From contig JADCFQ010000004.1 in assembly GCA_020249435.1 (NCBI GenBank), positions 21,838 to 85,837 of the forward strand: 64,000 nucleotides of DNA, written 5' to 3'. The stretch is from Roseomonas sp. GTDB taxonomy: Bacteria; Pseudomonadota; Alphaproteobacteria; Acetobacterales; Acetobacteraceae. The first letter of the stretch is position 1, and every line of letters starts with the position of its first letter. Made by a program: the position numbers and the translations under genes. Shown in pieces: positions 34,524 through 43,242 of this stretch. The notes under the pieces are model-generated. The model was not told where the DNA came from. It made no database searches and saw only the letters and a list, made by a program, of their open reading frames with translations.

Positions 34524-35413
34524 CACGCGATATGGTTGGCTATGGCGGCAAATGGCCCGATATGGCCTGGCCTAATGGCGCGCGGCTTGCCGTTTCCGTC
34601 GCTGTCAATTTTGAAGAAGGTGCGGAACAGCAAGTAGGTGATGGTGACCCGCAATGCGAGCGCATCGGCGAGGTGATCAGCGTCGTTGCCCCGGGTGTGC
34701 GCGATATGGGGCAGGAACAGATTTTTGCCTATGGCACGCGCGCCGGCTTTTGGCGCATGTTGGATGCGCTGGACCGTCACGCGATTCCCGCAACCTTCCT
34801 GATGTGCGGTCGCGCAGTTGAACGGGCACCCTCACTCGCGGCGGAGGTCACAAGGCGCGGCCATGAAGCCGCCGCGCATGGTTGGCTTTGGCGTCCGCAG
34901 GCCGATTACACATCGCGTGAGGCAGAGTCTGTTGATCTTGATCGTTGCATCGCTGCCATCGCCAAGGCGTGTGGCATTGCGTCACAAGGATTTTTCTGCC
35001 GAGGTTCGGAAAGCATCTGGACGCGCGGGTTATTGCAGGAACGCGGCTTTGCCTGGGTGTCAAATGCTTTTGATGATGATTTACCCTATGATGATCCTGC
35101 ACATCCTGGGCTTTTTGTATTGCCCTATGCGCTAGACACCAATGACATGAAGTTCTTCCACCCGAATGGCTTTGTGCGCGCCAGTGAGATGGTGGAGTAT
35201 GTGAATGACGCGCTGGATGTGCTGCTCGCCGAAGCAAGCCAGGGTAAGCCGCGTCTGCTCAATATCGGCTATCATCTGCGCATCGCGGGGCGACCAGCGC
35301 GCTTCCCCGCTTTTGAAAAAGTGCTGGCGAGACTGGCGGGATTGGGTGATCAAATCTGGGTGGCGCGGCGGATGGATATTGCGAAAGCCTGGCGCGCTGC
35401 GACCCACGCGTGA
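34520..35413 (+). CDS. polysaccharide deacetylase family protein (PuuE-like), copy 2
   Basis: 297 residues starting at the ATG in the MFS stop; the long upstream frame is a shadow of the MFS gene. It shares with copy 1 (24342) the order DMVGYGGKWPDMAWPNGARL, NFEEGAE, YGTRAGFWRMLDALDR (about 75-90), AAHGWLWRP and LLNIGYHLRIAGRPAR. The NodB-fold PuuE branch hydrolyses cyclic ureides. Last gene of the co-directional run from 20050. Two diverged paralogues in one region suggest two different ring-opening or deacylation steps, by inference. Confidence 0.9.
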   Translation: MTRDMVGYGGKWPDMAWPNGARLAVSVAVNFEEGAEQQVGDGDPQCERIGEVISVVAPGVRDMGQEQIFAYGTRAGFWRMLDALDRHAIPATFLMCGRAVERAPSLAAEVTRRGHEAAAHGWLWRPQADYTSREAESVDLDRCIAAIAKACGIASQGFFCRGSESIWTRGLLQERGFAWVSNAFDDDLPYDDPAHPGLFVLPYALDTNDMKFFHPNGFVRASEMVEYVNDALDVLLAEASQGKPRLLNIGYHLRIAGRPARFPAFEKVLARLAGLGDQIWVARRMDIAKAWRAATHA

Positions 35414-35443
35414 ACGCAGGCCGCAGCGCGACAAAACATTGCT

Positions 35444-36040
35444 TCAGCCCGGAGGAACCATGCGCGTCATCGCCGGCATGGCCGCAACCTTTGCATACCA
35501 GGCTTCAAGCTTGGGATGTCCAGGCCGCCACGGCTCATTCGGATAACGGAAATCCATATAGCCCAAGGCGCAGGCAATGGTGATCTCACCAATATTCGTC
35601 AGCATGCCAAGGCTATCGGCTTCCGCTTCCAGCACAGCAAGTGCGGCCTTCACCTTGCCCTGCTGAAGCGCGATGTAGGTCTGCCGCCCTTCATCCTGCG
35701 GCAGCGCAATTTCGCGCCGGCGCGGTTGTGTGGCATCCAGAATGCCATCGCCCAAGGCTTCCTGACGCAACGCCTTCCAACGCGCCGGGCCAGCCGCCGG
35801 AAACATCTTCGGCCCATCGCCGACACTATCCAGATATTCGCAAATCACCGGGCTGTCATACAGCGCAGTGCCATCATCCAACACCAAGGTTGGCACTTTC
35901 GAAAGCGGATTGACCTTCACCAGCGCCGGATCGGTGGTGCCAACCGTCCAAAGCTCCATCTGCTTGTCGATGCCGCGCTGAATGGCGAGTAACACGCATT
36001 TCCGCACATAGGGGCTATTGGGTGAATAGGCGAGTTTCAT
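35444..36040 (-). CDS. glutathione S-transferase family protein
   Basis: 198 residues. MKLAYSPNSPYVRKCVLLA carries the N-terminal thioredoxin-fold with Ser6 and Ser9 near the glutathione thiol site. NPLSKVPTLVLDDGTALYDS (about 44-63) binds glutathione (cis-Pro and Ser). An all-helical C-terminal domain follows. No partner operon except the Old Yellow Enzyme gene 35 bp upstream on the same strand. It could detoxify electrophiles or act on a pathway intermediate. Confidence 0.92.
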   Translation of the reverse strand: MKLAYSPNSPYVRKCVLLAIQRGIDKQMELWTVGTTDPALVKVNPLSKVPTLVLDDGTALYDSPVICEYLDSVGDGPKMFPAAGPARWKALRQEALGDGILDATQPRRREIALPQDEGRQTYIALQQGKVKAALAVLEAEADSLGMLTNIGEITIACALGYMDFRYPNEPWRPGHPKLEAWYAKVAAMPAMTRMVPPG

Positions 36041-36075
36041 CTTGCGTTTCCTTCCTTTGTCTCATTCCAAATGCG

Positions 36076-37230
36076 TCATGCCGGCGGGGTGCCGAGGGCA
36101 TTCATCACCGCGCCACGCTTTTCCATCCACCAGCCATGTTGCGGCGGCCAGCAGCCGAAAACTTCCTCGGTCGTGCCAGGTTCCAGCACGGCGCGTGCAT
36201 GCAAGGGCCAATTCGGGTTGTTCATGCCCTCACGCCCAACCGCGATCAGATCAGCATCACCCGCGGCCAAGGCCGCTTCGGCCTGATGCGGGCCGATAAT
36301 CAGCCCGACTGCCATGGATTTCATGCCAAGCTCCCGCCGGATTTGCGCGGCATAGGGAATCTGAAAACCATAGCCACGCGGCACACGCTTGCTGCCGGTG
36401 GCGCTGCCGCCAATGCCACCTGAAGAACAATCCATCACATCAACGCCAAGCTTTTGGCATTCGCGCGCATAAGCCACGCTATCTTCCATTTCCCAACCGC
36501 CATCAGCGCCATCCACCGCGGAAATACGGACGAACAACGGCAGGTTTTCCGGCCAGGCTTCACGCGCGGCGCGCACAATCTCAAGCGGGAAGCGCATGCG
36601 CCCGGCGAGATCACCGCCATATTCATCATTGCGTGTATTGCACAAGGGCGAAAGGAATTGATGCAGCAGGTAGCCATGCGCGCAATGCACCTCAATCGCC
36701 TCATATCCGGCGGCAAGGGCACGACGCGCGGCGGTCGCGAAGGCTTCGCGAATATCGGCCATGCCTTCCTTGGTCAGTGCTTCGGGCTGCACATGGCCTT
36801 CACCAATCGCCATCGCGGTCGGCCCCACCAATGGCCAGGTTTTTTCGCCCTTGGCGGCCTCAGGCGCGCCCAAGGGTCCATTGCCTTCAAAGGCGCGCTG
36901 CGACGAACCCTTGCGCCCCGCATGGCCAAGCTGCATCGCTGGCACCGCGCCCTGCGCCTTGATGAATCGCGCAAGCCGCTGCACCGGTTCAATATGCGCA
37001 TCCGACCAAAGCCCAAGATCACCATGGGTAATGCGGCCTTCGCGCATCACGGAAGTCACTTCCGTGAAGATCAGCCCAAAGCCACCCACCGCAAAGCGGC
37101 CAAGCTGCACCATATGCCAATCATTCGCCAAACCTTCGATCGCTGAGTATTGGCAAAGCGGCGGCATGACCACGCGGTTCGGAATCGTCACGCTACGAAT
37201 GGTGAGCGGCGAGAAAAGCAGGGAACTCAT
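36076..37230 (-). CDS. NADH:flavin oxidoreductase (Old Yellow Enzyme, YqjM/XenA-like), copy 2
   Basis: 384 residues. NRVVMPPLCQYSAIEG at about residues 18-33 has the active-site Cys26 expected in YqjM/XenA enzymes. MQLGHAGRKG (about 99), EVHCAHGYLLHQFLSPLCN (about 178) and VDVMDCSSGGIGG (about 258) complete the FMN and substrate sites. It aligns throughout with copy 1 at 32168 but lies on the other strand. It reduces conjugated C=C bonds with NAD(P)H. The GST gene follows 35 bp downstream. Confidence 0.94.
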   Translation of the reverse strand: MSSLLFSPLTIRSVTIPNRVVMPPLCQYSAIEGLANDWHMVQLGRFAVGGFGLIFTEVTSVMREGRITHGDLGLWSDAHIEPVQRLARFIKAQGAVPAMQLGHAGRKGSSQRAFEGNGPLGAPEAAKGEKTWPLVGPTAMAIGEGHVQPEALTKEGMADIREAFATAARRALAAGYEAIEVHCAHGYLLHQFLSPLCNTRNDEYGGDLAGRMRFPLEIVRAAREAWPENLPLFVRISAVDGADGGWEMEDSVAYARECQKLGVDVMDCSSGGIGGSATGSKRVPRGYGFQIPYAAQIRRELGMKSMAVGLIIGPHQAEAALAAGDADLIAVGREGMNNPNWPLHARAVLEPGTTEEVFGCWPPQHGWWMEKRGAVMNALGTPPA

Positions 37231-37392
37231 GGGGCGTCTCCGATTAGGCGAATGCTACACGCAGCGTGATACAGCTTGGCGCGCGCGTCCAGACCGCGCC
37301 TTAATCCGCCATGCTGCGCGCGCCATTGCCATCACATCACTGGCCGCCTAGGAACCGCGCTTTCCGCCTGCGCAACCTTGGGGAAAACCGCT

Positions 37393-37989
37393 GTGCATGA
37401 TCCGCTTTTTTGGGCTTTGCTTGGTTTCGCCCTGACCACAAGCTGCACGCCAGGGCCGAACAACGCCATGCTGACAGCCTCCGGCGCCAATTTCGGCTTC
37501 CGCCGCGCCGTGCCGCATATGCTTGGGATTATTCTTGGCTTTCCGGCCATGGTACTCGCGATTGGGCTTGGGCTGGGCACGGTTTTCACCGCGCTGCCTT
37601 GGCTGCATCTGGCGCTGAAATATGTCGGCGCTGCCTATATGCTCTACCTCGCCTGGCGCATCGCCACTGCCGGTCGCGGCAAGGGCGCTGGCGCCGCGAA
37701 GCCCATCGGGTTTTTTGAAGCGGCAGGCTTTCAATGGGTCAATCCCAAGGCCTGGATCATGGCGGTTGGCGCACTCGCCGCCTATACCCTGCCCGAGGCG
37801 CCTGTCTGGTCCGAGGCTACGCGCGTGGCAGCGGCATTTCTTTTTTCCGGCGTCATCTCCTGCACCCTATGGTGCGGGTTTGGTGTGGCGATTGGCCGGC
37901 TGCTGACCTCCGATCGCGCATTTCGGCTTTTCAACTACGCCATGGCCTTGGCATTAGTGGCGTCGCTGATTCCGGTGTTCATTCTCTAA
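37393..37989 (+). CDS. LysE family translocator
   Basis: 198 residues from a GTG at 37393 preceded by GGGGAAAA (37380-37387); the frame before it is not hydrophobic and the ATG at 37397 is in another frame. TTSCTPGPNNAMLTASGANFG (read as TTSCTPGPNNAM and LTASGANFG) is the LysE/RhtB signature, and GFQWVNPKAWIMAVGAL (about 117-133) is the second conserved block. About six helices. Members export amino acids or, in related groups, other small solutes. It lies 18 bp before the thiosulfate-carrier gene, so it may be co-transcribed with the sulfur genes. Confidence 0.9.
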   Translation: MHDPLFWALLGFALTTSCTPGPNNAMLTASGANFGFRRAVPHMLGIILGFPAMVLAIGLGLGTVFTALPWLHLALKYVGAAYMLYLAWRIATAGRGKGAGAAKPIGFFEAAGFQWVNPKAWIMAVGALAAYTLPEAPVWSEATRVAAAFLFSGVISCTLWCGFGVAIGRLLTSDRAFRLFNYAMALALVASLIPVFIL

Positions 37990-38007
37990 CGCGAAAGGCC
38001 CAACGCC

Positions 38008-39156
38008 TTGCCCCAAGCCCTGCTAGCCATCATCGCAGCCTTGCTTTTGCTGGCGGGCGCGCTTGGGCTTGCGCTGCACTATGGTAGCAATCACGCCCTC
38101 CTTTGGGCGCTTGGTGCAGCGCTTGGCTTCACTTTGTATCGCGGTGCCTTCAGCTTTGCTGGTGGTTTTCGCCAAGTGTTGGCAGAAGGGCGCGGGGCAG
38201 GACTGCGCGCACAAATGCTCATGCTTGGCATTCTGGTTGTCATCATGCTGCCGGCCATTCATGCCGGAACACTCGCCGGTGCGCCAGTGCGTGGTATTGT
38301 CTTTCCCACCGGTGTTGCGGTGATCATCGGCGCCTTCATCTTCGGCATCGGCATGCAATTGGGTGGCGGCTGCGCTTCCGGCACACTCTACACCGCAGGC
38401 GGTGGCAATACGCGCATGTTGCTGACATTGGTATTTTTCATCATCGGCGCCACCATCGCGGCCTATGATTCCGAAAGATGGGCCGATCTGCCGGCGCTTG
38501 CCGCGACATCCCTGCCGGAGCTGATCGGGCTATGGCCGACGATAATAGGCAGCCTCACGGTTTTCCTTTGCGTCGCGCTGGCTTCGCGCGTGATCGAACA
38601 ACGCCACCATGGTCGTGTTGAACCGATCTTCCGCGCGCCAGCAGCAGCATCACCACGGCTTTGGTCTTGGGGCTTGGCCGCCATTATTCTTGCCGCGCTC
38701 AACATCATCACGCTTTGGGTTGCTGGGCGACCCTGGGTGATCACCGCGTCTTTCCCACTCTGGGGGTCGCGCGCCGTCGCGGAATTTGGCTGGGACGAAC
38801 CCGCCTTCTGGGCCTTTTGGGAAGACCCGACACGTACGGAAGCCTTTCTCCGCCCGCTGCTCGCGGAACGCAGCAGTGTCATGAATTTCGGCCTGCTGCT
38901 GGGTGCGTTTTTCGCCGCGGCACTTGCCGCGCGCATCAAGCCGCAATGGCGTATGCCCTGGCGGCATGGTTGCGCTTCCGTGCTGGGTGGGCTCCTGCTT
39001 GGCTATGGCGCCGTCATGGCCTCGGGCTGCAATATCAGCGCCTATGTCGCGGGGATCGCTTCCGGCAGCCTGCATGGCTGGCTTTGGATACTGCCGGGGC
39101 TCGCCGGCAATTGGGTTGGGCTGCAGTTGCGCCCACTATTCCGCCTGGATCGCTGA
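38008..39156 (+). CDS. YeeE/YedE family thiosulfate transporter (TsuA-like)
   Basis: 382 residues from a TTG at 38008 with GAAAGG upstream. It has around nine to ten helices and two pseudo-repeats, each with the diagnostic loop: GGGCASGTLYTAGGG with Cys122, and SGCNISAYVAGIASGSLHGW with Cys341. In the thiosulfate carrier TsuA these cysteines line the path for thiosulfate. The Fcc/Sox genes 150 bp downstream support thiosulfate or a related sulfur species as the ligand. A fused or adjacent TusA/TsuB-type gene is not seen. Confidence 0.88.
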   Translation: MPQALLAIIAALLLLAGALGLALHYGSNHALLWALGAALGFTLYRGAFSFAGGFRQVLAEGRGAGLRAQMLMLGILVVIMLPAIHAGTLAGAPVRGIVFPTGVAVIIGAFIFGIGMQLGGGCASGTLYTAGGGNTRMLLTLVFFIIGATIAAYDSERWADLPALAATSLPELIGLWPTIIGSLTVFLCVALASRVIEQRHHGRVEPIFRAPAAASPRLWSWGLAAIILAALNIITLWVAGRPWVITASFPLWGSRAVAEFGWDEPAFWAFWEDPTRTEAFLRPLLAERSSVMNFGLLLGAFFAAALAARIKPQWRMPWRHGCASVLGGLLLGYGAVMASGCNISAYVAGIASGSLHGWLWILPGLAGNWVGLQLRPLFRLDR

Positions 39157-39236
39157 GGAAGATTTTTCACGCTTTTACGGCACCACAGAAGGCCTATTCG
39201 CCGCTTCCTTAGACAGATAGCAGCAAATTATTTCAC

Positions 39237-39265
39237 TTGCGGCGCATCCTCGCCGAAGTCATATC
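39237..39265 (+). promoter_or_regulatory. possible promoter of the fcc-sox operon
   Basis: TTGCGG (39237-39242), a 17-base spacer and CATATC (39260-39265) lie 42 bases before the fccA ATG. Each hexamer keeps three consensus bases in a row. The match is weak and unsupported by anything else. Confidence 0.2.
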
Positions 39266-39307
39266 CTTGCTGAGAAGGGCGTGAACCCGCCCATTTGGGA
39301 GAAAGTT

Positions 39308-39607
39308 ATGCTTCGCGTCCTTTTTCTGGGGTTTGGCTTATGCGCGCTTGGCGGTGGGGCCAATGCGCAGGCCCCATCTACGGCTGCTGCCATCCTGGCT
39401 GAGGCCTGCTTCGGTTGTCACGGCCCGAACGGGCAAGGTGCCACTGGCGGCGCCGCTATCGCTGGAAGGGATAAGGCTGAATTGGCTGCAGCACTCCTTG
39501 CTTTCCGCAGTAACGAACGCACTGGCACCATTATGGGGCGTATCGCGCGTGGCTACAGCGACCCCGAAATTGCGGCCATCGCCGACCATATAGCCCGTCT
39601 GCGTTGA
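39308..39607 (+). CDS. fccA: monoheme cytochrome c, FccA-like subunit of flavocytochrome c sulfide dehydrogenase
   Basis: 99 residues from the ATG at 39308 after GGGAGAAAG. A Sec signal peptide ends near ANAQ (residue 21), and a single heme motif CFGCH (Cys34, Cys37, His38) follows. GTIMGRIARGYSD, about residue 72, provides the likely Met ligand. It is the short monoheme form (as in green sulfur bacteria) rather than the diheme form of Allochromatium. The fccB gene starts ten bases later. The subunit passes electrons from FAD-bound sulfide oxidation to the respiratory chain. Confidence 0.87.
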   Translation: MLRVLFLGFGLCALGGGANAQAPSTAAAILAEACFGCHGPNGQGATGGAAIAGRDKAELAAALLAFRSNERTGTIMGRIARGYSDPEIAAIADHIARLR

Positions 39608-39617
39608 GGATCACGCC

Positions 39618-40895
39618 ATGCCCAATTTCTTGACCCGCCGCACGCTTTTTGCCGCCTCAGCACTTCTCGCCGCGCCAGCTACGCTCCGCGCCCAAACCAC
39701 CGCGCGCCTGTTGATCATTGGTGGTGGCTTTGGTGGTGCCTCTGCGGCATCCTTCGCCCGGCGGCACTACCCTGATGTGCAAGTGACGCTGGTTGAAGCC
39801 AATCAGCGTTTCGTCACCTGCCCTTATGGCAATCTGTTGTTGGCCGGTGAAAGGCAGATCAACCAGATCAGCCATTCCTATGATGGGCTGCGTTCGCGCG
39901 GTGTCCGCGTGATTCATGACCGCGCCATGGGCATTGACCCGCCGGCCAAGCGGGTGCGGCTGCAAGGAGGAGAAACGCTTGCCTATGATCGGCTGATTCT
40001 CTCCCCCGGTATCGCCATACGATGGGGGGCGATTGAAGGTTATGATCAGGCGGCGGCGGAAGTCATGCCCCATGCCTGGATTCCAGGGGATGGCACACAA
40101 ACGCTAATGCTGCGACGCCAATTGGAAGCGATGCCTGATGGTGGCGTGGTTGGCCTTGCCATTCCGGCCAACCCCTTCCGCTGCCCACCTGGACCTTATG
40201 AACGCATCAGCATGATTGCGCATTATCTGAAGAAGCATAAGCCAAGATCCAAGATTCTGGCACTGGATGCCAAGGAAGCCTTCAGCAAGCAAGGACTCTT
40301 CCAAGATGGTTGGCGCGCACTTTACGGGAATATGATTGAATGGGTTCCCGCCAATCGTGATGGCCGCGTGGTAAAGGTTGACCCGCGTGAGAGGGTTTTG
40401 GAAACCGAATTCGGTACGCGCCACAAGGTAGATGTGGCAAATGTGATTCCGCCGCAATCCGCCGCCGCCATTGCCGTTGAATCTGGGCTTGCCAATGATA
40501 GTGGCTGGGTGCCGGTGAATACGCGCAGCTTTGAAGCGCGTGCCGCGCAAGGCATTCATGTCATTGGCGATGCAAATATCCCCGGGCCTATGCCGAAATC
40601 CGGCTATATCGCATATTCCACAGCGAAACAGGCGGTTGCCAGCGCCCTGGGCGGGCTGCGCGGGGAAGCGCCACCAGAAGCGGTTTATTTCAACACCTGC
40701 TACAGTCATGTCGGCGCGGATTACGGTATTTCCATTGTGGGCATCTTCCGCCCCAATGCGGATGGCACCGCGATTGCTGAAGTACCCAATTCGGGTGGTG
40801 TGTCGCCACGAGGCGACCTTCCGGAACAGCGCCGACTTGAAGCAATTTATGCAGATGCCTGGTATGAATCCATAACCAAATCCATGTTCGGCTGA
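39618..40895 (+). CDS. fccB: flavocytochrome c sulfide dehydrogenase flavoprotein subunit (FccB/SoxF-like)
   Basis: 425 residues with a Tat signal (FLTRRTLFAASALLAAP). RLLIIGGGFGGASAASFARR (about 30-49) binds FAD, FVTCPYGNLLLAGER (about 69) follows, and the active-site cysteines are at 189 (PFRCPPGPYER) and 361 (FNTCYSHVGADYG), as in FccB proteins where they form the redox disulfide. GIHVIGDAN is the second FAD motif. It oxidises sulfide to polysulfide or sulfur in the periplasm and hands electrons to FccA. The stop overlaps soxY (TGATG). Confidence 0.92.
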   Translation: MPNFLTRRTLFAASALLAAPATLRAQTTARLLIIGGGFGGASAASFARRHYPDVQVTLVEANQRFVTCPYGNLLLAGERQINQISHSYDGLRSRGVRVIHDRAMGIDPPAKRVRLQGGETLAYDRLILSPGIAIRWGAIEGYDQAAAEVMPHAWIPGDGTQTLMLRRQLEAMPDGGVVGLAIPANPFRCPPGPYERISMIAHYLKKHKPRSKILALDAKEAFSKQGLFQDGWRALYGNMIEWVPANRDGRVVKVDPRERVLETEFGTRHKVDVANVIPPQSAAAIAVESGLANDSGWVPVNTRSFEARAAQGIHVIGDANIPGPMPKSGYIAYSTAKQAVASALGGLRGEAPPEAVYFNTCYSHVGADYGISIVGIFRPNADGTAIAEVPNSGGVSPRGDLPEQRRLEAIYADAWYESITKSMFG

Positions 40896-41323
40896 TGAAC
40901 ATACACCGCAGAACCTGCCTTGCGCTGCTGGCGCTGCCCTTCGCAGCCGCCGCGCAGACCGAAGAAGCGCTTCGCACAGCCATACGCGACGCAATTGGGG
41001 ATAAGCCCGTGGCTGATGGTGGCATTACGCTCCGCGTCCCGTCACTCGCTGAAAATGGAGGGCAGGTACCGCTTGGCATCGTCGTGGAAAGCCCGATGAC
41101 GCTACAGGATCATGTCACAGCCATTCACGTCTTTGCCACGCGCAACCCGACGCCAGGGGTAGCGACCTTTCGCCTGACACCCTTGCTGGCGCGCGCTGAA
41201 GTGCAAACGCGCATTCGCCTCGCCGAAGATCAGCGCCTGATCGTGCTGGCGGAAACCAGCACTGGCCGCGTCCTGCGCGCCAGCGCGGAATTGCGAGTTG
41301 GCGCCGGGGGGTGCCTTTCATGA
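40895..41323 (+). CDS. soxY: sulfur carrier subunit SoxY
   Basis: 142 residues with a twin-arginine-like signal (HRRTCLALLALPFAAAA). The mature part has the SoxY beta-sandwich (ITLRVPSLAENGGQVPLGI at about 43-61) and ends with GAGGCLS, placing the sulfur-carrying Cys140 third from the C-terminus. The usual tail is GGCGG, so the last two residues differ. SoxY holds sulfur intermediates as cysteine adducts in complex with SoxZ, whose gene overlaps (ATGA). SoxAX and SoxB are absent nearby. Confidence 0.92.
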   Translation: MNIHRRTCLALLALPFAAAAQTEEALRTAIRDAIGDKPVADGGITLRVPSLAENGGQVPLGIVVESPMTLQDHVTAIHVFATRNPTPGVATFRLTPLLARAEVQTRIRLAEDQRLIVLAETSTGRVLRASAELRVGAGGCLS

Positions 41324-41649
41324 GCGCGCTGCCATCCCAGCCCCGCATTCGCATCCCGCGCAGCGCCCGCGCTGGTGAGGTGATTGAAATCCGCACCCTG
41401 ATCGAACACCCGATGGAAACCGGGCTGCGCCATGAAGCAGGCCGCGCCTTGCCGCGCGATATGCTGACACGACTGATGGTGCGGCTGAATGGTGAAACGC
41501 TCCTTGCCGCCGATTTCCAGAATGGCACCGCGACCAACCCCTATCACGTATTTTTCGTGCGGTTGGACAAGCCAGGCCATTTTGAATTCATCTGGACGGA
41601 TGAAAAAGGCCGTCAGGCGCGCGCCGAAGCGCGCGTCGCGGTGGCGTAG
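41320..41649 (+). CDS. soxZ: sulfur carrier complex subunit SoxZ
   Basis: 109 residues from the ATG overlapping the soxY stop. PRIRIPRSARAGEVIEIRTL (about 7-26), IEHPMETGLRHEA and a late FIWTDEKGRQARAE (about 90) match SoxZ. No signal peptide: it is expected to cross with SoxY by the Tat route. The pair acts as periplasmic sulfur carrier. It is the last gene of the cluster and convergent with tupA. Confidence 0.94.
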   Translation: MSALPSQPRIRIPRSARAGEVIEIRTLIEHPMETGLRHEAGRALPRDMLTRLMVRLNGETLLAADFQNGTATNPYHVFFVRLDKPGHFEFIWTDEKGRQARAEARVAVA

Positions 41650-41656
41650 CGCCGTT

Positions 41657-42493
41657 TCACGAAACCGGTTCCGGCTTATCCGCATTGGGGAAGAAAAGCT
41701 GCTCCCCATTGATGCGATAGGATGCAATCGCGGCCTGCCCGGCGGGTGAAAGCAGCCAATCAATGAAGCGCTGCCCCTCGGCCGCCTTCACATGCGGATG
41801 GCGCTGCGCATTCACAAGCATGACGCCATATTGGTTGAACAGCCGCGTATCGCCTTCGATCAAAATACGCTGATCCTGCCGATTGCGAAAACTCAGCCAG
41901 GTACCGCGATCGGCCAGAATATAGGCGCCCTGCGCGGCGGCGGTATTCAAGGCCGGCCCCATGCCCTGGCCCACTTCCCGATACCATTGGCCGCGCCCGC
42001 TTGCGGGATCAATGCCGGCCAATTGCCACAGGCGAAGCTCCGCCGCATGGGTGCCGCTGCGATCACCTCGGCTGATAAAGGGCGCGCGCGCGGCGGCAAT
42101 GCGGCGCAGCGCTTCCGCCGCATCACCAAGCCCGGCGATGCGCGCGGGATCGGCCGCAGGGCCGGTGATTACGAAATCATTTAACATGACATGCCGCCGC
42201 GGCCCGCCGAAACCTTCGGCGACAAAGCGTTCTTCCGCCGCGCGATCATGCACGAAAACAACATCCGCATCGCCGCGCCGCCCGACATCCAAGGCCTGCC
42301 CGGTGCCGAGTGCAACCACACGCACGGCAATGCCGGCCTCGCGCGTGAAGATCGGCAGGATATGGCCAAACAGCCCGGATTGTTCCGTGCTGGTGGTGGA
42401 AGCGATCGTAATGCTGCGCTCCTGCGCCAGGGCCGGCAGCGCAGAAGCTGCGATCAGCACAGGCAAAACGCCGCGTCGGAAAATGCCCATCAT
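41657..42493 (-). CDS. tupA: tungstate ABC transporter substrate-binding protein (TupA-like)
   Basis: 278 residues starting at the ATG complementary to 42491-42493 with AAGGAG seven bases upstream; a longer frame into tupC is rejected. A signal peptide ends near LPALAQ. ITIASTTSTEQSGLFGHILP (about 28-47) is the TupA hallmark, and GDADVVFVHDRAAEERFVAE (about 76-95) and FISRGDRSGTHAAELRLW (about 138) form the oxyanion site. TupA binds tungstate tightly, sometimes molybdate. A ligand other than these oxyanions is unlikely given tupB, tupC and the divergent regulator. Confidence 0.88.
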   Translation of the reverse strand: MMGIFRRGVLPVLIAASALPALAQERSITIASTTSTEQSGLFGHILPIFTREAGIAVRVVALGTGQALDVGRRGDADVVFVHDRAAEERFVAEGFGGPRRHVMLNDFVITGPAADPARIAGLGDAAEALRRIAAARAPFISRGDRSGTHAAELRLWQLAGIDPASGRGQWYREVGQGMGPALNTAAAQGAYILADRGTWLSFRNRQDQRILIEGDTRLFNQYGVMLVNAQRHPHVKAAEGQRFIDWLLSPAGQAAIASYRINGEQLFFPNADKPEPVS

Positions 42494-42518
42494 GTTTCGT
42501 CTCCTTGCTTCAAAGGCT

Positions 42519-43241
42519 TCACCACACCAATTCGCCACGCAAAAAGGCGCGCGCGGTCGCTGAAGCGGGTTGTTGGAAAAACGCCTCAGCTGGCGCCTGC
42601 TCCAAGACGCTGCCGCGATGCAGAAAGATGATATCGCCCGCCAGACGCCGCGCCTGCGCCAGGTCATGCGTTGTCATGACAATCTTGGTGCCGCGTGCGG
42701 CGAGCTTCAGCACAATCTCCTCCACCGCGCGGGTTGCGGCGGGATCAAGGCTGGCGGAAGGTTCATCCAGAAACAGCAATTCCGGCTGCAAGGCAGCAGC
42801 GCGCGCCAAGGCAAGGCGCTGTTGCTGCCCCACGGAAAGCTTGCGCGCCGGATCCGCCGCGCGATCAGCAAGGCCAACCAGCGCCAAAGCTTCCGCCGCA
42901 CGCGCTTCGCGTTCCACCCGCGGCACACCGGCCAAAACCATGGGGTAAAGCGTATTACCCAGCACGGATCGGCGCAGCAGCACCGGGCGCTGAAACACCA
43001 TCGCCTGGCGCCGCGCCGCATGCTCGGGCGGGCAGGACCAAAACACACGCCCGGCCGAGGGCTTCAGCAAACCATGCAAAAGCCGCAACAATACGCTTTT
43101 GCCGGCGCCATTGGCGCCAATCAGCAGGGTCGGTGCGCCTGCGGTTATCGTCAGCGAGATATCGCGCAGAATCTCGACATCGCCGGCGCTGAAGCAAAGC
43201 CCCTCCGCACACAAAGGCAGGATGGAATCAGGGGCGCGCAT
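42519..43241 (-). CDS. tupC: tungstate ABC transporter ATP-binding protein (TupC-like)
   Basis: 240 residues from the ATG at 43241, one base after the permease stop. Walker A GANGAGKS (about 40-47), signature LSVGQQQRLALARA (Val in place of the first Gly of LSGGQ), Walker B LLFLDEPSASLD. The H-loop lies in MTTHDLAQARR. It energises the TupB permease. The order on the minus strand is tupB, tupC, tupA; more often tupA comes first. Confidence 0.9.
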   Translation of the reverse strand: MRAPDSILPLCAEGLCFSAGDVEILRDISLTITAGAPTLLIGANGAGKSVLLRLLHGLLKPSAGRVFWSCPPEHAARRQAMVFQRPVLLRRSVLGNTLYPMVLAGVPRVEREARAAEALALVGLADRAADPARKLSVGQQQRLALARAAALQPELLFLDEPSASLDPAATRAVEEIVLKLAARGTKIVMTTHDLAQARRLAGDIIFLHRGSVLEQAPAEAFFQQPASATARAFLRGELVW

Positions 43242-43242
43242 G

